55,252 bases of DNA from an uncultured Lachnospiraceae bacterium (lineage in GTDB: Bacteria > Bacillota > Clostridia > Lachnospirales > Lachnospiraceae): NCBI GenBank assembly GCA_910578475.1, contig CAJTRK010000024.1:1-55252 (forward strand). Direction: 5' to 3'. Numbering within the stretch: position 1 is the first letter of the stretch; every line of letters begins with the position of its first letter. Below, one piece after another: positions 7,152 through 15,352 of this stretch. Position numbers and translations under genes: made by a program. The notes below the pieces were generated by a model. That model saw only the letters and a program-made list of their open reading frames with translations, was not told the origin of the DNA and did not search any database.

Positions 7152-8037
7152 TTATGCCTCAAAATGTCCCGCAACCGCCTTCAAATGCTCCACAATCGGC
7201 AGATGCTGCGGACAGATTCCCTCACAGCGGCGGCACGCAATACAGTCTCCCGCCTTTCCGAAAGTTCTGCTCAGCCTTCCGTAACTGTCTTTATTCGCCG
7301 TCCACTGTTTTTCCGCAGTTTCGCGCATTTCTTCATTATACAGTGAAAAATACTGTGGAATCGCGATATGTTTCGGGCATCCCGACGTACAATAAGAACA
7401 GCCCGTGCAGGGAACCGCGATTTTCGCGTTAATGATATCCGCCGCTTTGTACACCAGCGCTTCTTCTTCCAGACAGAAAGGCTGAAAGTTCTCCATATAT
7501 CCCGTATTATCGACTATCTGCTCCATATTGCTCATACCGGACAAAACCATCATTACGTTATCGAGCGAAGCCGCAAATCGGATTGCCCAGGAAGAAACGG
7601 ACTTTTCCACATCGTACTCCTGAAAAAGCGCTTCCACCTCTTCCGGCACATTCGCCAGCGTGCCGCCCTTCACCGGTTCCATCACGATAACCGATACCCC
7701 GTGTTTTACCGCCGTTTCGTAACACTTGCGCGACTGAATCCATTCGCTGTTCCAGTCCAGATAATTTAACTGAAGCTGTACGAACTCCATCTCCGGCTGT
7801 TCCGTCAGAATCCGGTCAAGAAGTTCGGCGCTGTCATGAAAAGAAAAACCGACATGTTTCACAAGCCCCTGCTCCTTCTTTTGCAAAAGCCAGTCAAAAC
7901 AACCCACATTTTCAAATTTCGGATATTGCGCCGCCGTAATCCCGTGTAACAGATAATAGTCGAAATAAGAGACGCCTGGTATCATCCGACGGATTTAACA
8001 GCGGAAGTCTCATCAAACCAAAACCTAATTTTTTCAT
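7152..8037 (-). pseudogene. Aldo/keto reductase with C-terminal 4Fe-4S ferredoxin domain, internally deleted
   Basis: The original start is clear: ATG at 8037 after AAAGGAG, reading MKKLGFGLMRLPLLNPSD. That frame then breaks and stops. The body resumes in another frame at GVSYFDYYLLHG (about 7979) and runs to the normal C-terminus. It retains EFVQLQLNYLDWNS, VIVMEPVKGG and the two cluster motifs CTGCSYCTSGCP and CIACRRCEGICP. Family members are about 370-380 residues, so roughly 80-90 codons, including the catalytic Asp-Tyr region, are missing at the junction. A shorter product could start at 7985, but it would lack the active site. The deletion is probably recent because the rest of the frame is intact. 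Confidence 0.8.
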
Positions 8038-8054
8038 ACTGCTCCTTTCCAATT

Positions 8055-8084
8055 TTTAACCACAACCAAATTGTGGTTGTTAAA
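8055..8084. repeat. Inverted repeat upstream of the reductase
   Basis: An 8-bp perfect inverted repeat AACCACAA-ccaaa-TTGTGGTT, flanked by TTT and TTAAA, lies just upstream of the reductase start. It could be an operator or a terminator of the preceding small gene; the flanking T run on the minus strand is short. Confidence 0.45.
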
Positions 8085-8159
8085 TCTACTCAACACGAAA
8101 TCTATTCAGTCAAAATTACTCGGCACCATTTGGCTCCTGGTCATTTTCATTACTCTTTT

Positions 8160-8444
8160 CTAAGTAGCGAGCTGGAAATCAACCGCTTTCTTTATCCTTG
8201 CCATTTCATTACTGTATATCCTGTATGCCGCATTCTTAGCCGATTCTACAGAATCATACTTTTCAGGCTGTAATCTCCTGATACCGCCTTTACCGAAAGC
8301 ATACAGATAATGCTTATTTTCTTCTGCTTCATGATTAATGCGGAATTCTATTTTAATCCATCCGCATAAATTGATTTCACAATGGCTGCATACAACCACA
8401 TTGTCTGACATGATATCTTTCCACTCTAAATCTTTGAACTTCAT
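8160..8444 (-). CDS. Small hypothetical protein
   Basis: A 94-residue soluble protein of unknown function. It has a CSHC motif (VVVCSHCEIN) and a segment AFGKGGIRRLQPEKYDSVES. The ATG at 8444 has GGAG 8 nt upstream; a GTG at 8453 is possible but overlaps the ribosome site. It is preceded by a possible 24-residue ORF and lies near tRNA-Thr, so it could belong to the remnant of an integrated element. I do not recognise it. Confidence 0.55.
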   Translation of the reverse strand: MKFKDLEWKDIMSDNVVVCSHCEINLCGWIKIEFRINHEAEENKHYLYAFGKGGIRRLQPEKYDSVESAKNAAYRIYSNEMARIKKAVDFQLAT

Positions 8445-8457
8445 ATGGTACACTCCT

Positions 8458-8532
8458 TTAATTATATGTGGTCTGGATTAATCCCTTATAAATCAAGGAT
8501 TGCCGTTTTAAGTTGCGTGGGATTGTCATCAT
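8458..8532 (-). CDS. Possible 24-residue small protein
   Basis: A short ORF begins with ATGATG at 8532 after a strong AGGAGGG with a 6-nt spacer. It encodes MMTIPRNLKRQSLIYKGLIQ plus TTYN. It ends 13 nt before the next ATG. The ribosome site is better than those of many real genes here. It may be a genuine small protein, a leader peptide or the remaining N-terminus of a longer gene. Confidence 0.35.
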   Translation of the reverse strand: MMTIPRNLKRQSLIYKGLIQTTYN

Positions 8533-8609
8533 AGAATGCCCTCCTGACGTTCTGTGGGGCTCATATAGACGTTTTAAGATTGCTTGTGAAATAATTTGCT
8601 AAGCCACAT

Positions 8610-8657
8610 AAATAAGCCCTCTAGCAATCATATTTCTACAACTGATAGAGGACTTAT
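8610..8657. repeat. Long imperfect inverted repeat
   Basis: Arms AATAAGCCCTCTA (8610-8622) and TAGAGGACTTATT (8645-8657) pair at 12 of 13 positions around a 22-nt loop. It lies in the 278-nt stretch between the small ORF and tRNA-Thr, which otherwise shows no gene. There is no T-tract typical of a terminator. Confidence 0.5.
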
Positions 8658-8777
8658 TTAAATGTCCTGGCAACATATTTACTTGTCACAATGTACAGAA
8701 TTTTTCTCCTTTCTCCTACGATTTTGAATCGAACATATGTTAGATTACTTTTTTGATTACCTTTTGCTTTTAGACAA

Positions 8778-8801
8778 CAAAAAAACCTTGAATAATCAAG
8801 G
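8778..8801 (-). terminator. Terminator of tRNA-Thr
   Basis: On the minus strand a CCTTGA-TTAT-TCAAGG hairpin is followed by a run of seven T residues, 10 nt after the tRNA 3' end. This is a standard intrinsic terminator. Confidence 0.85.
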
Positions 8802-8810
8802 CTTTCTTAG

Positions 8811-8883
8811 AGCTGCTGACGGGAATCGGACCCGTGACCTCCGCACTACCAATGCGACGCACTACCGACTGTGCTACAGCAGC
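8811..8883 (-). tRNA. tRNA-Thr (anticodon GGT)
   Basis: All four arms fold. The acceptor GCTGCTG pairs with CAGCAGC, the D arm is GCAC/GTGC, the anticodon stem is TCGCA/TGCGG with loop TTGGTAG (anticodon GGT, reading ACC), and the T arm is ACGGG/CCCGT with loop TCCGATT. The discriminator base is T and CCA is not encoded. The length is 73 nt. It is followed by a terminator. Confidence 0.93.
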
Positions 8884-9021
8884 CTGTTTCCGGCAGACAG
8901 TTTTATCTGTTTGCCGAATTGTATTGTATCACAGGGCATTTTACTTTGTCAATACACTTTCGCATTTCCCGATGATAACTTTCCTAACGGTCCTAACCAG
9001 CTTTCCCGACGATAAGCTTCT

Positions 9022-9252
9022 TTACTTTTTCCCCGAACGAAGAAGCATACCGCCCGACAGGATTGTCATAAATCCGGACAAAACGAGCCGCAGCCAGTCG
9101 GCCATCAGCCAGAAATCCCCGCCACACACGACGCTGGCCGACGTATTATGCTCATCCACATAAATTCCCATTTGATAAAATAGATTCACCGATATGATAA
9201 AAATCACCAGATTTCCGACAAAAATGAGTAATGTCGCCAACTTTCGTTTCAT
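9022..9252 (-). CDS. Small membrane protein
   Basis: A 76-residue protein with two hydrophobic segments, residues about 6-28 (LATLLIFVGNLVIFIISVNL) and about 52-70 (LRLVLSGFMTILSGGMLL). The short loop between them contains DEHNTSASVVCGGD. It starts with ATG behind GGAG, 39 nt after sigH, and is probably the last gene of the cysE-sigH operon. The function is unknown. Confidence 0.65.
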   Translation of the reverse strand: MKRKLATLLIFVGNLVIFIISVNLFYQMGIYVDEHNTSASVVCGGDFWLMADWLRLVLSGFMTILSGGMLLRSGKK

Positions 9253-9291
9253 TCCTGGAACTCCGCCTTCCCTTTTGCAATATACAGTCCG

Positions 9292-9915
9292 TCATAGACG
9301 AATTGCTTTCTTCAATTTGTTCTTGATACGCTGTAACGCATTGTCCGTGGACTTTTCGTCTCTGCCGAGGACTTTCGCGATTTGTGTATAACGCATCCCT
9401 GTCAGATACAAGTCCAACACCTGTTTTTCAAAACCGCTCAGCTCTTTCTCGATTATTTTTTCGAGCTGTTCCAGATTTTCCCTGTCGATAACCATTTCTT
9501 CCGGGCTCTGCTCCGATTGGCGGGCAAGGATATTTACGAGCACGGCATCCTCTTCATTTTCCCCCGCATTCTCCCGGGCTGTTGCATACAGAGAAATGTA
9601 GGTATTTAACGGAATATGTTTCTGGCGTCTGGAAGCCTGTACCGCCGTATACATCTGCCTGGATATGCACAAATCGGCAAAGGTGAAAAAACTTGCGTCC
9701 CTGCCGCTGTCAAAATCCCGTACGGCCTTAAACAGCCCTATCATGCCTTCCTGAATCAGGTCATCGCTGTCTGCGCCGAGAATATACATGGATTTGGCCT
9801 TATTTTTGACAAGGTTTTTATACTTATCCATAATGAAATCCATGATACCGTCTTCCCCGTCCCGCAGATGTATCATCAATTCTTCGTCGCTGTACTGCTG
9901 ATATTCTTCTTTCAT
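9292..9915 (-). CDS. sigH: RNA polymerase sigma factor SigH
   Basis: The 207-residue sigma-70 family protein matches the SigH (Spo0H) type. The N-terminal region is QYSDEELMIHLRDGEDGIMD. Region 2 contains ILGADSDDLIQEGMIGLFKA and FADLCISRQM, and region 4 contains LSGFEKQVLDLYLTGMRYTQ with a recognition helix ending NALQRIKNKLKKAI. It directs RNA polymerase to early-sporulation or stationary-phase promoters in Bacillus and clostridia. The chosen ATG at 9915 follows GGGGAAG; the upstream frame is open but overlaps the SGNH gene. The position after rlmB is the usual clostridial order, with the SGNH gene inserted between. Confidence 0.93.
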   Translation of the reverse strand: MKEEYQQYSDEELMIHLRDGEDGIMDFIMDKYKNLVKNKAKSMYILGADSDDLIQEGMIGLFKAVRDFDSGRDASFFTFADLCISRQMYTAVQASRRQKHIPLNTYISLYATARENAGENEEDAVLVNILARQSEQSPEEMVIDRENLEQLEKIIEKELSGFEKQVLDLYLTGMRYTQIAKVLGRDEKSTDNALQRIKNKLKKAIRL

Positions 9916-9973
9916 CAATCTTCCCCGTTTTGGCAAATGACCGGATTCCGCACATTTACAGTTCCCGGATTCG

Positions 9974-11866
9974 TCAGTATTCGTATCGGCGTTTCTTTCT
10001 TTCCGAACCGTCGCTGTCTTTTTCATCGGTTCCGGTATCGGAGCCGGCATTTCTGCCGGCATCCGTATCACCTATTCCGCTTTCCGCACTGTTGCCGCTT
10101 TCCCCATCGCCGTCTTCGCCGGTTCCATCATCCGCGCCGTCGTCTTCTCCCGTATCGGTTCCGGCATCTGCGCCGTCGTCTTCTCCCGTATCGGTTCCGG
10201 CATCCGAAATCCCGTCTTCCTCTTCCTCATCGGTTTCCGTATTGTCGTCTTCCGTATCGTTAAGGTCTTCCTGATTCTCGCCGTCTGTTTCGTTTTCTTC
10301 GGCTTCTGCTTCTCCATTCCCGCCGACAATCGTTATCACCCCGGCGCCCGCTCCGGCATTTCCGCCGACTCCTGCTCCGGTATTTGTTCCGATGCCCACA
10401 CCGCCGTTTCCGGTGGCGTTTCCGTCGGACGCGGTATTTTCTTCCTCTGATTCGGTATCGTCTTCATTGTAGTACCTGACGAGTTCTCCCGCAAAGTGTT
10501 CCGCCAGAATCTGATATCCCGCCGGGTTTCCGTGCACGCCGTCGGGCATGTATTCCGTGATGATATTGGCGTCATGAGAATCAAGAACATTCGAGTTATA
10601 TAAATCAATTAATTCAAAATCATATTCATCCGCCAAAACCTGAATGACCTCTACGAAGTCTTTCTGCGGCAGAAGATATTCTCTTTCGCTCATCAGGTAG
10701 TCCTGAAGGACATTGGGCAGCGGCGTTGCAAAGAAAATCTGTGCATCCGGATAGTTTTCCCGCAGTCCGCCCATCAGCTCATCCAAATCGCCGCAGAAGG
10801 TATGATATTCCCTCTCGTCCAGACTTCCAAATTCTTCATCGGACACGCAAAATCCGTCGTTTGTTCCGCCCATGACGATGATGATATCACTGTCCTGCGG
10901 AATCTCCGTATAACGGTCCACAAAAGCATCGGCCCAATATCTGCCAATGGAGGAGCCGCCAATGCCCAGATTATAGACTTCTTCCGCGCCGAGCAATTCC
11001 TGCAGTCGCGCCGGATAAGCATATTGTTCGTAATTTTCTTCGCCTTCCAGATTAGCCGCTTTGGTGATGCTGTCGCCGAGGCAGGCGATTTTCATCTGGG
11101 AAAAGTCATATTGGTTTTCCGCAATCCATTCCCTGTCCGTCTGGTTCACTTCCATTGTTTCCTGATAAGAGGTTCTCCATTGCCTCCGTTCTTCCAATGT
11201 CATATGGTCTGCAGCATTATCTTCATCCGCGTCGTTTTCGGAGACGCTCCCCGACATATTGCCGGATATCGTCATATCGCCGTTGCCGGAAACGCTGTTC
11301 CCGGAAACAGACCATTCGTCATTTCCCGATACGGAACCCTCGAAGTCTCCCTCATTACCGGAAACAGACTCCCCGAAACCAGAACCGTCATTTTCCGATA
11401 CGGAGCCTTCATTCCCTGATACGGAATCCGGCCGGCCTGACATATCGTTTCCGGAGACGGAACCGGGCTGCCCCGATACATCGCTTCCGGATACGGAATC
11501 GGACTGCGCCGGAACGCTGTTTCCCGAAGCAGCGTCCGCGGACGAAGCGTCACCGTTTCCGGAAATATTTCCCACGGCTTTTCGGCTCTGTACTTCGTTC
11601 GCGGCATTAACCGCATCGTCAATAAATGTCTGCAAAGCTTCTACATCGCTCTGCAGTTCAATAATCTCGACCTGCATTTCCTGCACGCGGTTCTGGGCTT
11701 CCGCATTCCGCGCCAGAATTTCTTCTTTACGCTGCTGAAATAAAGCTTCTTCTTCCGCTCTGTTCTTCATATAGCCGGAATAGGCTTTCAATCCGGCAAC
11801 TGCCGCCAGAATGGCAGTCATTACAAATACTGCTATTAACGAATAATCCTGTATTTTTTTCATCAT
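9974..11866 (-). CDS. Membrane-anchored SGNH hydrolase with SVSGN repeats and acidic tail
   Basis: Residues 9-28 form a membrane anchor and about 33-95 a coiled coil. Residues about 98-210 are a low-complexity region with many SVSGN(D/E) repeats. Residues about 258-465 are an SGNH/GDSL esterase domain with all four blocks: GDSI (Ser266), GIGGSS, GGTND (Asn336) and DGVH (Asp442, His445). The last 160 residues are a Gly/Asp/Glu/Thr-rich tail with a 12-residue tandem duplication, ending KKRRYEY. It probably acts outside the membrane on acylated glycans or peptidoglycan. Its ATG overlaps the rlmB stop (ATGA), so translation is coupled. Inserted between rlmB and sigH, it looks lineage-specific. 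Confidence 0.85.
   Translation of the reverse strand: MMKKIQDYSLIAVFVMTAILAAVAGLKAYSGYMKNRAEEEALFQQRKEEILARNAEAQNRVQEMQVEIIELQSDVEALQTFIDDAVNAANEVQSRKAVGNISGNGDASSADAASGNSVPAQSDSVSGSDVSGQPGSVSGNDMSGRPDSVSGNEGSVSENDGSGFGESVSGNEGDFEGSVSGNDEWSVSGNSVSGNGDMTISGNMSGSVSENDADEDNAADHMTLEERRQWRTSYQETMEVNQTDREWIAENQYDFSQMKIACLGDSITKAANLEGEENYEQYAYPARLQELLGAEEVYNLGIGGSSIGRYWADAFVDRYTEIPQDSDIIIVMGGTNDGFCVSDEEFGSLDEREYHTFCGDLDELMGGLRENYPDAQIFFATPLPNVLQDYLMSEREYLLPQKDFVEVIQVLADEYDFELIDLYNSNVLDSHDANIITEYMPDGVHGNPAGYQILAEHFAGELVRYYNEDDTESEEENTASDGNATGNGGVGIGTNTGAGVGGNAGAGAGVITIVGGNGEAEAEENETDGENQEDLNDTEDDNTETDEEEEDGISDAGTDTGEDDGADAGTDTGEDDGADDGTGEDGDGESGNSAESGIGDTDAGRNAGSDTGTDEKDSDGSERKKRRYEY
10134..10205. 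repeat. 36-bp in-frame tandem duplication
   Basis: Two perfect or near-perfect 36-bp units (10134-10169 and 10170-10205) encode the duplicated GTDTGEDDGADA-type segment of the SGNH protein tail. The unit is a multiple of three, so slippage changes tail length without a frameshift. Confidence 0.85.
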
Positions 11867-12603
11867 TTCAACCGCTGCCTTACAATTTCATAAGCAAGGA
11901 TTCCCGCCGCCACAGAAGCGTTCAGGGAATCAATATTTCCTTTCATCGGAATAGAAGCGGTAAAATCACATTTTTCCTTTACCAGTCTTCCGACGCCGTC
12001 TCCTTCGCTTCCTATTACAAGTCCGATTGGGCCTTTCAAATCCAGTTCATACATCGTCTGGCCATCCATATCGGCGCAGACGAACCAGAGTCCGTCTTTT
12101 TTCAGCGCATCAATTGTCTGTCCCAGATTCGTCACTTTTGCGACCGGCGTATAATTCAGTGCGCCTGCAGACGCTCTTGCAACCGTCGCCGTCAGTCCGA
12201 CCGCCCGGTTTTTGGGAATGATAACGCCGTGCGCCCCTGCCAGATTCGCCGTCCGGATGATGGCTCCGAGGTTATGGGGGTCCTCAATGTTATCCAGCAG
12301 AAATAAAAACGGCGGTTCTCCTTTTTCTGCTGCCGCTTTCAGCATGTCCTCCACTTCCGCATACTGATACGCAGAAGTACAGGCGATAACGCCCTGATGC
12401 TTTCCTGTCTCCGAAAGCTGGTCGAGCCGTTCCTTCGCCACATATTTTATCAGGCAGTCCTGTTTTCTCGCTTCCCGCTTAATCGTCAGCACCGGCCCGT
12501 CCTGGCATCCGTCCAGCACATAAAGCTTATCCACCGTTTTTCCGGAACGAAATGCCTCAATGACCGCATTTCTTCCCTCTATCATCATTTCCGTATATCC
12601 CAT
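11863..12603 (-). CDS. rlmB: 23S rRNA (guanosine-2'-O)-methyltransferase RlmB, TrmH/SpoU family
   Basis: The N-terminal substrate-binding domain (MIEGRNAVIEAFRSGKTVDK) is followed by a trefoil-knot SPOUT methyltransferase domain. Its three motifs are NIEDPHNLGAIIRTA, GLVIGSEGDGV and SIPMKGNIDSLNASVAAGI. It methylates the ribose of a conserved guanosine in the peptidyl-transferase region of 23S rRNA. The length of about 246 is normal. The ATG at 12603 has GAGG 7 nt upstream; the ATG at 12609 is too close to it. It follows mrnC by 14 nt. Confidence 0.93.
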   Translation of the reverse strand: MGYTEMMIEGRNAVIEAFRSGKTVDKLYVLDGCQDGPVLTIKREARKQDCLIKYVAKERLDQLSETGKHQGVIACTSAYQYAEVEDMLKAAAEKGEPPFLFLLDNIEDPHNLGAIIRTANLAGAHGVIIPKNRAVGLTATVARASAGALNYTPVAKVTNLGQTIDALKKDGLWFVCADMDGQTMYELDLKGPIGLVIGSEGDGVGRLVKEKCDFTASIPMKGNIDSLNASVAAGILAYEIVRQRLK

Positions 12604-12617
12604 CGCCATACCTCTTT

Positions 12618-13058
12618 CTATATTTCCATCTCCAGTTTATCAAAAGCCCTGTGCACCAACATCAGGAGCCTGTCCGTCTCCCCCCGCAGATACAGATATC
12701 CGAGTAAGGCTTCCATCCCGGTCGCCTTCCGGTAATCGGCAATCGACGCATTCTTGGCGGACGTATAGGACTTGGCATTTCTTCCTCTGTGATAGACTGC
12801 CGTTTCTTCTTCTGTCAGCTCTTCCTCGAGCGCCGTTATCATTCTGGCCTGTGTTCCCGCATTGACATAACGAATAACTGTCTTATGCAGCTTGTTGGCA
12901 GAACGGTTTGCCCGCTCCACCACTACCGTGCGGATGACCAGGTCATAGATGGCGTCACCAATATAGGCAAGGGTAAGAGGTGAATATGTTCTGATATCCA
13001 CCTCCCCGCATCCAAACTGTCGTTTAATCGTCTCTAACAAGGTTAAGCTCTCTTCCAT
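12618..13058 (-). CDS. mrnC: Mini-ribonuclease III
   Basis: The 146-residue protein is an RNase III catalytic domain without a double-stranded RNA-binding domain. It shows YSPLTLAYIGDAIYDLVIRT (catalytic acidic motif) and RGRNAKSYTSAKN. It acts in 23S rRNA 3' and 5' end maturation in Firmicutes. Its start overlaps the cysS stop by 16 nt, the usual cysS-mrnC-rlmB arrangement of Firmicutes. Confidence 0.93.
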   Translation of the reverse strand: MEESLTLLETIKRQFGCGEVDIRTYSPLTLAYIGDAIYDLVIRTVVVERANRSANKLHKTVIRYVNAGTQARMITALEEELTEEETAVYHRGRNAKSYTSAKNASIADYRKATGMEALLGYLYLRGETDRLLMLVHRAFDKLEMEI

Positions 13059-14452
13059 TTTACCCCTTCTCGTGTATCTTCCAAAAGAATGCCTCTCTCG
13101 GAAAGCATGTTGCGGATTTCATCCGCTCTAGCGAAGTTCTTTGCCTTTCTTGCCGCCTGACGTTCTTCTATTAACTGCTCGATTTCTTCATCCAGCATTT
13201 CTTCCGCTTTTTCCACAAGCAGACCGCAGATATCGGAAAGCGTCACGATTTCTTCTTTTAACGCTTTGATAAAAGCCGCGCTGCTTTCCTCCGACGCATT
13301 GGTATTCGCAAATTTGACCAGTTCAAAAATCGCAGAAATGGCATCCGCCGTATTGAAATCATCTTCCATCGCCGCATCAAATTTGTCCGCAAACCCTTTT
13401 GCTTCTTCCGCCAGTTTTTCTTCTTCACCGCGCATCGTATCGCCCTGCGCCTTTTCCAACAGATAATTCAGATTGGAAACACTCGTCACAATCCGCTCAT
13501 AGCCGTTCTTCGCGGCTTCCATCAGTTCCGCACTGAAATTGAGCGGGCTTCTGTAATGGGCGGACAACATAAAAAAGCGCAGCACCTGCAAATCATATTT
13601 TTCACCGATATCTCTTACCGTAAAAAAGTTGCCTGCGGATTTGGACATTTTCTTATTGTCAATATTCAGAAAACCGTTGTGCATCCAGTATCTTGCAAAA
13701 GGCTTTCCGTTCGCCGCTTCGGACTGAGCGATTTCATTTTCATGATGAGGGAAAATCAAATCTTCTCCGCCGGCATGGATATCGATTTCATCTCCAAGAT
13801 ATTTCTTGCTCATGACGGAACACTCGATATGCCAGCCCGGGCGCCCTTCACACCAGGGCGATTCCCAAAAAGGCTCTCCCTCTTTCTTCGGCTTCCAGAG
13901 CACGAAATCCAGCGGGTCTTCTTTCTGGTCTTCACCGGATACGAGCAGGGAGCGGTTTCCGCCCCGTAAGTCATCCAGGTTTTTATGCGACAGTTTGCCG
14001 TAATCGCGGAAACTTCTTGTCTTAAAATAGACGGTTCCGTCTTTCGCCACATAAGCGTTTCCGTTTTCCAGAAGCGTTTTTATCATCTGCTGCATCCCGT
14101 CGATTTCCTCGGTTGCCTTCGGATGAACCGTCGCCGTTTTTACATTCAGGGCTTTCATATCCTTTTTACACTCTTCAATATAACGCTCGGAAATAACGGA
14201 AGACTCCACACCCTCTTCCTGCGCTTTTTTGATGATTTTATCATCCACATCCGTGAAATTGGACACATAATTGACCTGCCAGCCCTTGTGTTCCATATAT
14301 CTTCTGACCGTATCGAATATAATCATCGGTCTTGCATTTCCGATATGAATCAGGTTATAGACCGTCGGTCCGCATACATATATGCTGACCTTACCCTGTT
14401 CATGGGGCACGAACTCCTCTTTTTTCTTCGATAATGTGTTATAGATTTTCAT
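13043..14452 (-). CDS. cysS: Cysteine--tRNA ligase
   Basis: A class I aminoacyl-tRNA synthetase with the HIGH-like motif in NLIHIGNARP, the KMSKS motif in NIDNKKMSKSAGNF, and zinc-site residues in YVCGPTVYN, the GWHIECSVM segment and FPHHENE. The C-terminal anticodon-binding helical domain runs to KNFARADEIRNML. The length of 469 is typical. The start MKIYNTLSKKKEEF at 14452 matches the family; an ATG at 14473 would add seven residues. It lies downstream of cysE, linking cysteine synthesis and charging. No T-box leader is seen. Confidence 0.95.
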   Translation of the reverse strand: MKIYNTLSKKKEEFVPHEQGKVSIYVCGPTVYNLIHIGNARPMIIFDTVRRYMEHKGWQVNYVSNFTDVDDKIIKKAQEEGVESSVISERYIEECKKDMKALNVKTATVHPKATEEIDGMQQMIKTLLENGNAYVAKDGTVYFKTRSFRDYGKLSHKNLDDLRGGNRSLLVSGEDQKEDPLDFVLWKPKKEGEPFWESPWCEGRPGWHIECSVMSKKYLGDEIDIHAGGEDLIFPHHENEIAQSEAANGKPFARYWMHNGFLNIDNKKMSKSAGNFFTVRDIGEKYDLQVLRFFMLSAHYRSPLNFSAELMEAAKNGYERIVTSVSNLNYLLEKAQGDTMRGEEEKLAEEAKGFADKFDAAMEDDFNTADAISAIFELVKFANTNASEESSAAFIKALKEEIVTLSDICGLLVEKAEEMLDEEIEQLIEERQAARKAKNFARADEIRNMLSERGILLEDTREGVKWKRA

Positions 14453-14560
14453 AACAATACCATGCCTTTCCATAGCCTGCGCATTGGGGCCGCAGGCGCT
14501 GTTCTGCTTTCAGACTTCTCTGTTTCTTCCTGTTTTCCGGTTCGCTGTTTCTTTTCCGGC

Positions 14561-15262
14561 TCACTGTTCCTTTTCCGTTCCCTGCCCTGCCTTCCGCTGC
14601 GTTCTCCGAAGTTTGCGCACTTCCTGCTCCAAATCGATAAGGCGGTTGGCAAGTTTTTCATTTTCCTGCTGTAACTGCGCCAGGTCTTCCATAACCGGGT
14701 CCGGAAGGTGCACTTGGTCCAGTTCTTCCTGCGGCAGCGCAACGTTATGACGCTTCACCACTCTTCCCGGCACGCCGACGACGGTGGAATCGGGCGGCAC
14801 TTCCTTTAATACGACGCTTCCCGCGCCGATTTTGCTGTTATTGCCGATGGTAAAAGAACCGAGAACTTTCGCCCCCGTGCTAATCATGACATTATCGCCG
14901 ACGGTCGGATGTCTTTTCCCCTGTTCCTTGCCTGTTCCGCCAAGCGTAACGCCCTGGTACAGGGTAACGTTGTCTCCGATAATTGTCGTTTCTCCGATAA
15001 TGACGCCGTTTCCGTGGTCGATAAAGAACCCTTTTCCAATCTGTGCTCCGGGATGTATCTCTATCCCTGTTTTACGCGCGCCTTTCTGCGAAACCCATCT
15101 TGCCAGAAAAAAATGTTTTTTCTCATAAAGGCGGTGAGCCGCCCGGTAATACAACATTACTTTAAAACTGGGATAGAGAAATACTTCCATATTGGAATGA
15201 ATCGCCGGGTCCCTTTCTCTTATGACTCTTATTTCTTCCCGTATGTGGCTGAGAAATCCCAT
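14561..15262 (-). CDS. cysE: Serine O-acetyltransferase
   Basis: It makes O-acetylserine from serine and acetyl-CoA, the first step of cysteine synthesis. The N-terminus MGFLSHIREEIRVIRERDPA is of the short EpsC/CysE type. The left-handed beta-helix hexapeptide domain includes GIEIHPGAQIGKGFFIDHG, VTLYQGVTLGGTG and KIGAGSVVLKEVP. The C-terminal 60 residues form an extra predicted coiled coil (LAQLQQENEKLANRL, EQEVRKL) that is longer than usual. The ATG at 15262 or a GTG at 15274 (behind AAGGA) could be the start. It is the first gene of the operon from the promoter at 15310-15339. Confidence 0.92.
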   Translation of the reverse strand: MGFLSHIREEIRVIRERDPAIHSNMEVFLYPSFKVMLYYRAAHRLYEKKHFFLARWVSQKGARKTGIEIHPGAQIGKGFFIDHGNGVIIGETTIIGDNVTLYQGVTLGGTGKEQGKRHPTVGDNVMISTGAKVLGSFTIGNNSKIGAGSVVLKEVPPDSTVVGVPGRVVKRHNVALPQEELDQVHLPDPVMEDLAQLQQENEKLANRLIDLEQEVRKLRRTQRKAGQGTEKEQ

Positions 15263-15309
15263 AACCGTTACCACACCTTTCCTTCAGCCTGATTATTTGT
15301 TCTTACTCC

Positions 15310-15339
15310 TATATATGCAGTATAGGCTGATTCTGTCAA
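15310..15339 (-). promoter_or_regulatory. Promoter of the cysE-cysS-mrnC-rlmB-sigH operon
   Basis: On the minus strand TTGACA (15339-15334), an 18-bp spacer and TATATA (15315-15310) lie about 45 nt upstream of cysE and just after the histidine kinase stop codon. Confidence 0.6.
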
Positions 15340-15352
15340 TCCCTTTATGTCC

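Noticed and set aside
9616..10274. Plus-strand frames rich in Arg/Phe or Ser/Pro opposite sigH and the SGNH gene tail
   Set aside because: They are complements of the acidic, repetitive tail codons and of sigH; composition is a codon artefact.
14453..14560. Possible T-box riboswitch ahead of cysS
   Set aside because: The gap between cysE and cysS is about 108 nt and mostly lacks specifier-loop or T-box (TGG) features; the genes appear to share one operon.
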